Shown: positions 60,445-64,000 of the stretch, one piece after another | Layout: each line of letters opens with the position of its first letter | How positions within the stretch are numbered: position 1 is the stretch's first letter | NCBI RefSeq assembly: GCF_017084525.1 | Contig: NZ_CP070950.1 | Span: 4,154,001 to 4,218,000, forward strand | DNA from: Conexibacter sp. SYSU D00693 | GTDB lineage: Bacteria > Actinomycetota > Thermoleophilia > Solirubrobacterales > Solirubrobacteraceae | DNA length: 64,000 nt | Direction of reading: 5' to 3' | Notes under the pieces: generated by a model | The model's input: only the letters and a program-made list of their open reading frames with translations | The model's database searches: none | Told to the model about the DNA's origin: nothing | Translations under genes and position numbers: made by a program

Positions 60445-61629
60445 TTGTCCGCCGCAGCCCCCGACAGGATCGCCAGTCCCCTGCGCGTGCTGCTCGTCGA
60501 GGACGACGAGGGCGACGCGCTGATCGTCGAGGACCTCCTCGAGGACGCCCCGCTGCCGCTCGAGCTCGTGCGCGCGCGCACCGCCGCCGAGGCGGCGCGG
60601 CTCGTCGCCCGGGTCGACTGCGCGCTGGTCGACCTCGACCTGCCCGACGCGTCGGGCCTCGAGGCCCTGCACCGCCTGCGCGCCGCCGCACCGTCGACCG
60701 CCACGATCGTCCTCACCGGCCTCGCCGACGAGTCGCGCGGCGTCGACGCCGTGGGCGCCGGCGCGCAGGACTACCTCGTCAAGGGCTCGGTCGACGGTGC
60801 CCTCCTCGCCCGGGCCATCCGCTACGCCGTCGAGCGCCGCCGGGCCGACGGCCAGCGCCGCGAGCTCGAGGCCGCCCGCCTGGAGGCCCGCGAGAACGCC
60901 CGCCTGGAGCGCGGCCTGCTCCCCAACCCGCTGGTCACGGACCCCGGCGTCCACCTGGCCGCGGCCTACCGCCCGGGCCGGCGCCGGACCCTGCTGGGCG
61001 GCGACTTCTACGACGCGGTGCAGACCGGGGACGGCGCCGTGCACCTCGTCATCGGCGACGTCGCCGGCCACGGGCCCGACGAGGCCGCCACCGGCGTCGC
61101 GCTGCGCATCGGCTGGCGGACGCTCGTCCTCAGCGGCACGCCCGACGACCAGGTCCTGCCCACGCTGCAGGAGGTGCTCGTGGCCGAGCGCCAGTCCGAG
61201 GAGGTCTTCACGACGCTCGCCGCGGTGACCATCGACCCGGACCGGCGGCGGCTGCACCTGCGCCTCGCCGGCCACCCCGCGCCGCTGCTGCTCGGCGTCG
61301 GGGGCGCCGCGGTGCCGGTCACGCCGCTGCGCAGCGGCCTGCCGCTCGGGGTCCTGCCCGACGCCCGCTGGGACGCGAGCACCGTCGACCTCCCGCGCGA
61401 CTGGGCGCTGCTGCTCTACACCGACGGCATCGTCGAGGGCCAGACGACCGCCGGCGACGGCGCCCGGCTCGGCGACGCGTGGCTGGCCGCGCAGCTCACC
61501 CGCCACGTCACCCAGGAGCCGGGCTGGCGGCGGATGCCCGAGACCCTGCTCTCGGACCTCATCGCCGCCGCGGAGCGCGAGAACGGCGGCCCGCTGGCCG
61601 ACGACGTCGCGATCCTGCTGGTCTCGTGA
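60445..61629 (+). CDS. Receiver domain fused to PP2C (RsbU/SpoIIE-type) serine phosphatase
   Basis: 394 aa. Receiver residues 10-125: [34 protein letters not shown] with the phospho-Asp, DYLVKGS. A short coiled coil ([20 protein letters not shown]) leads to the PP2C domain: [37 protein letters not shown] and ADDVAILLV supply the metal aspartates. Such enzymes dephosphorylate anti-sigma-factor antagonists in partner-switching stress control. No antagonist or anti-sigma gene is adjacent. The kinase gene overlaps its stop. Confidence 0.9.
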   Translation: MSAAAPDRIASPLRVLLVEDDEGDALIVEDLLEDAPLPLELVRARTAAEAARLVARVDCALVDLDLPDASGLEALHRLRAAAPSTATIVLTGLADESRGVDAVGAGAQDYLVKGSVDGALLARAIRYAVERRRADGQRRELEAARLEARENARLERGLLPNPLVTDPGVHLAAAYRPGRRRTLLGGDFYDAVQTGDGAVHLVIGDVAGHGPDEAATGVALRIGWRTLVLSGTPDDQVLPTLQEVLVAERQSEEVFTTLAAVTIDPDRRRLHLRLAGHPAPLLLGVGGAAVPVTPLRSGLPLGVLPDARWDASTVDLPRDWALLLYTDGIVEGQTTAGDGARLGDAWLAAQLTRHVTQEPGWRRMPETLLSDLIAAAERENGGPLADDVAILLVS

Positions 61630-63169
61630 CGACCCGCCGCCTGACGGTCGGCGGCTGGTTCGCCGCGGTGGTCGGCGTGGCGACGCTCGTCGCCCTCGCG
61701 GCGATCGTCGCGTGCCTGCTGGCCCTCAGCCGGCTCTCCGACGCCCGCAACCTCGTGCTCGACCAGCTCGACCCCGCCGCCTTCGCCACCCAGCGGCTGC
61801 GGGCCGGCCTGCTCGACGAGGAGACCGGCGTGCGGGGCTTCGCCCTCGTGCAGCGCGACGACTTCCTCACGCCGTTCACCCGGGGCCGCGTCCGGACCGG
61901 GCGGGCGCTGCGCGAGCTCGACGGCCTCACCCGCGACGAGGACCTGGAGTCGCTCGCGACGGACGTCGCCCGCGTGCGCACCTCGGCGTTCCTGTGGCGC
62001 GTCGGCTACGCGCAGCCGACCGTCGATCGCGTCCGCGCCGGCGGCACGAGCCAGGCGCGCGGGCTCACGGCGGAGGAGGGGCGCCGGCGCTTCGACCAGG
62101 TGCGCCGCAACCTGGCGACCCTCGACCGGCGCGTGCTCGCGCTGCGGGCCGAGGGCCGGGTCGACCAGCGCGACGCGGCCCGCGACCTCAACCGGCTGCT
62201 CGTGCTCGCCGGCGTGGTCATCGTCCTCACCCTCGTGCTCGCCGGCTTCCTGCTGCAGCGCGTCGTGATCCGCCCGGTCAACCGGCTCGGCGAGAGCGTC
62301 CGGCGGGTGTCCGAGGGCGGCTTCGGCCTGCCGGTGGAGCCGACCGGCCCGGCGGACGTGCGCCGGCTGGGCGCCGACGTGGAGGCGATGCGCCAGCGCA
62401 TCGAGGACGCACGGGCGATGCTCGAGGCCCAGGCCACCGACCTCCAGCGCTCCAACGCCGAGCTCGAGCAGTTCGCCTACGTGGCCTCCCACGACCTCCA
62501 GGAGCCGCTGCGCAAGGTCGCGAGCTTCTGCCAGATGCTCGAGCGCCGCTACGGCGACCAGCTCGACGAGCGCGGTCGCCAGTACATCGACTTCGCGGTC
62601 GACGGCGCCAAGCGGATGCAGCAGCTCATCAACGACCTCCTCGCGTTCTCCCGCGTCGGGCGCGTCACGCGCCCGCACGAGGAGGTCTCGCTGGCGGCCG
62701 TCGCCGAGCGCGCGCTGAGCTCGCTGGAGACGGTGGTCGAGGAGACGGGGGCCACGATCGAGCTCGCCGACGACCTGCCGACGGTGCACGGCGACGCCAC
62801 GCTCCTGGCGCTCGTCCTGCAGAACCTCATCGGCAACGCGATCAAGTTCCGCCGGCCCGACGTCGCGCCGGTGGTCCGCGTCACGTGCGAGGGGCGCGAC
62901 GACGGGCACTTCGAGCTCGCGGTGGCCGACAACGGCATCGGGATCGAGGAGCAGTACGCCGACCGGATCTTCGTGATCTTCCAGCGGCTGCACGCGCGCG
63001 AGGCCTACGAGGGCACGGGCATCGGGCTGGCAATGTGTCGCAAGGTGGTCGAGTACCACGGCGGCGAGCTGTGGCTGGACACCACGCGCGACCCCGCCGA
63101 CGGGCCGGGGTCGACGTTCCGCTTCACCCTGCCCGTCGAGACCCCAGACGACGGACAGGAGGGCCCCGC

Positions 63170-63173
<4 letters not shown>
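61626..63173 (+). CDS. CHASE3-HAMP histidine kinase (phytochrome-type HisKA)
   Basis: 515 aa, GTG overlapping the previous stop. TM1 is at residues 8-32; the CHASE3 sensor contains [22 protein letters not shown]2 is near 195-215; HAMP follows. The dimerisation box [20 protein letters not shown] is the phytochrome-like form. ATPase: [53 protein letters not shown]. It could phosphorylate both neighbouring receivers. Confidence 0.92.
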
Positions 63174-63631
<458 letters not shown>

Positions 63632-63639
63632 CCGCCGCG

Positions 63640-63645
63640 TAGGCT
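63640..63645 (+). promoter_or_regulatory. -10 element of cysS
   Basis: TAGGCT, 7 nt before GTG 63653. Confidence 0.6.
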
Positions 63646-63652
63646 GCCGGGC

Positions 63653-64000
63653 GTGCGCGACGTCCGCCTGCACGACACGAAGACCGGGGCGCTCAAGGCC
63701 CTCGAGCCGCGCGAGGGCCACGTCGGCATCTACGCCTGCGGCCCGACGGTCTACAACCGCATCCACGTCGGCAACGCGCGGCCGTTCGTCGTCTTCAGCC
63801 TGCTCAAGCGCTTCCTCGAGCGCGAGGGCCTGCGGGTCACGTTCGTCGCCAACGTCACCGACGTCAACGACAAGATCTACGACGCCGCGCGGGCGCGGGG
63901 GATCGGCTCCGAGGAGCTCGCGCGCGAGATGACGGCCCACTACGTGGCCGACACCGACGCCCTGGGGCTGGGCCGGCCCGACCACGAGCCCAAGGCGGCC
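63653..64000 (+). CDS. cysS: Cysteinyl-tRNA synthetase, 3' end outside window
   Basis: The first 116 codons are present. VRLHDTKTGALKALEPREGH opens the protein, YACGPTVYNRIHVGNARPFV carries the zinc cysteine and the HxGN (HIGH-type) motif, and FVANVTDVNDKIYDAARARG is the family's characteristic follow-up. KMSKS would be beyond the edge. It charges tRNA-Cys. MshC, the related mycothiol ligase, is possible in principle, but the motif spacing and the ispD-ispF neighbourhood fit CysS better. Confidence 0.92.
   Translation, partial: MRDVRLHDTKTGALKALEPREGHVGIYACGPTVYNRIHVGNARPFVVFSLLKRFLEREGLRVTFVANVTDVNDKIYDAARARGIGSEELAREMTAHYVADTDALGLGRPDHEPKAA

Overview
The window is 64 kb of very G+C-rich DNA, packed with genes. 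Every gap between the genes called here is shorter than 300 bp, and no tRNA, rRNA, CRISPR array or insertion sequence was found. The core genes, high G+C, CarD, type III pantothenate kinase, class II lysyl-tRNA synthetase, DisA/RadA and actinobacterial-type lipid genes point to an actinobacterium. The gene order ftsH-folP-folB-folK ... coaX-dusB-greA-lysS-clpC ... radA ... disA-carD-ispD-ispF ... cysS suggests class Thermoleophilia (Solirubrobacterales-like). The phylum is fairly safe; the class is an inference.

Layout. 1-8.4 kb: end of a beta-oxidation fusion protein, a sirtuin, fdhD, two unknown genes, a large exported cell-wall protein with three hydrolase-like domains, and a nucleoside phosphorylase. 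8.4-12.6 kb: a coiled-coil protein with a histone/phasin-like tail, a lipid operon (epimerase-like SDR, acyltransferase, SCP2-like protein) and a MerR-adenylate cyclase fusion. 12.6-17.4 kb: a TetR repressor divergent from an acyl-CoA dehydrogenase, a TVP38-like membrane protein and a RecQ helicase with a phosphoribosyltransferase-like tail. 17.5-26.6 kb: tilS-hpt-ftsH, then folP-folB-thioesterase-folK, then an RTX-repeat protein fused to two peptidoglycan-hydrolase-like domains. 26.5-33 kb: a TetR/hydrolase pair with a clear operator, a GST-like protein, coaX, DUF192, dusB, greA, lysS. 33-40 kb: clpC behind a structured leader, a cNMP-binding protein, a secreted trypsin-like protease, a cupin, a CDGSH protein, radA. 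40-48.9 kb: PadR, carotenoid oxygenase and cyclopropane synthase lying between radA and disA, then disA, carD, ispD, a PHP phosphatase, ispF and a Na+/H+ antiporter. 48.9-55.6 kb: a metalloprotease lipoprotein, two polytopic glycosyltransferases and a UGM-like flavoprotein, probably surface-glycan functions. 55.6-56.75 kb: a DUF559/AbiEi-like nuclease gene bracketed by two near-identical 49-bp hairpins. 56.75-64 kb: a two-component system, two lipid-related genes, a receiver-PP2C phosphatase/CHASE3 kinase/Rcp1-like regulator operon, and the start of cysS.

Gene expression. About 25 starts lack a convincing Shine-Dalgarno sequence and instead have a TANNNT hexamer (or close variant) 5-11 nt before ATG/GTG/TTG. 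This is the arrangement expected for leaderless transcripts, and I used it to choose many starts. Genes with real leaders (clpC, greA, carD, the 831-aa wall protein, the TetR-controlled hydrolase) stand out as exceptions.

Most interesting signals: the hairpin-bracketed DUF559 gene; two cell-wall proteins carrying the same SLT and M15-like modules in opposite order, one fused to RTX repeats; a probable ATT start codon for carD; a leaderless 40-codon ORF in the clpC leader; back-to-back promoters sharing two bases of their -10 elements; and a 15-bp perfect inverted repeat between ftsH and folP.
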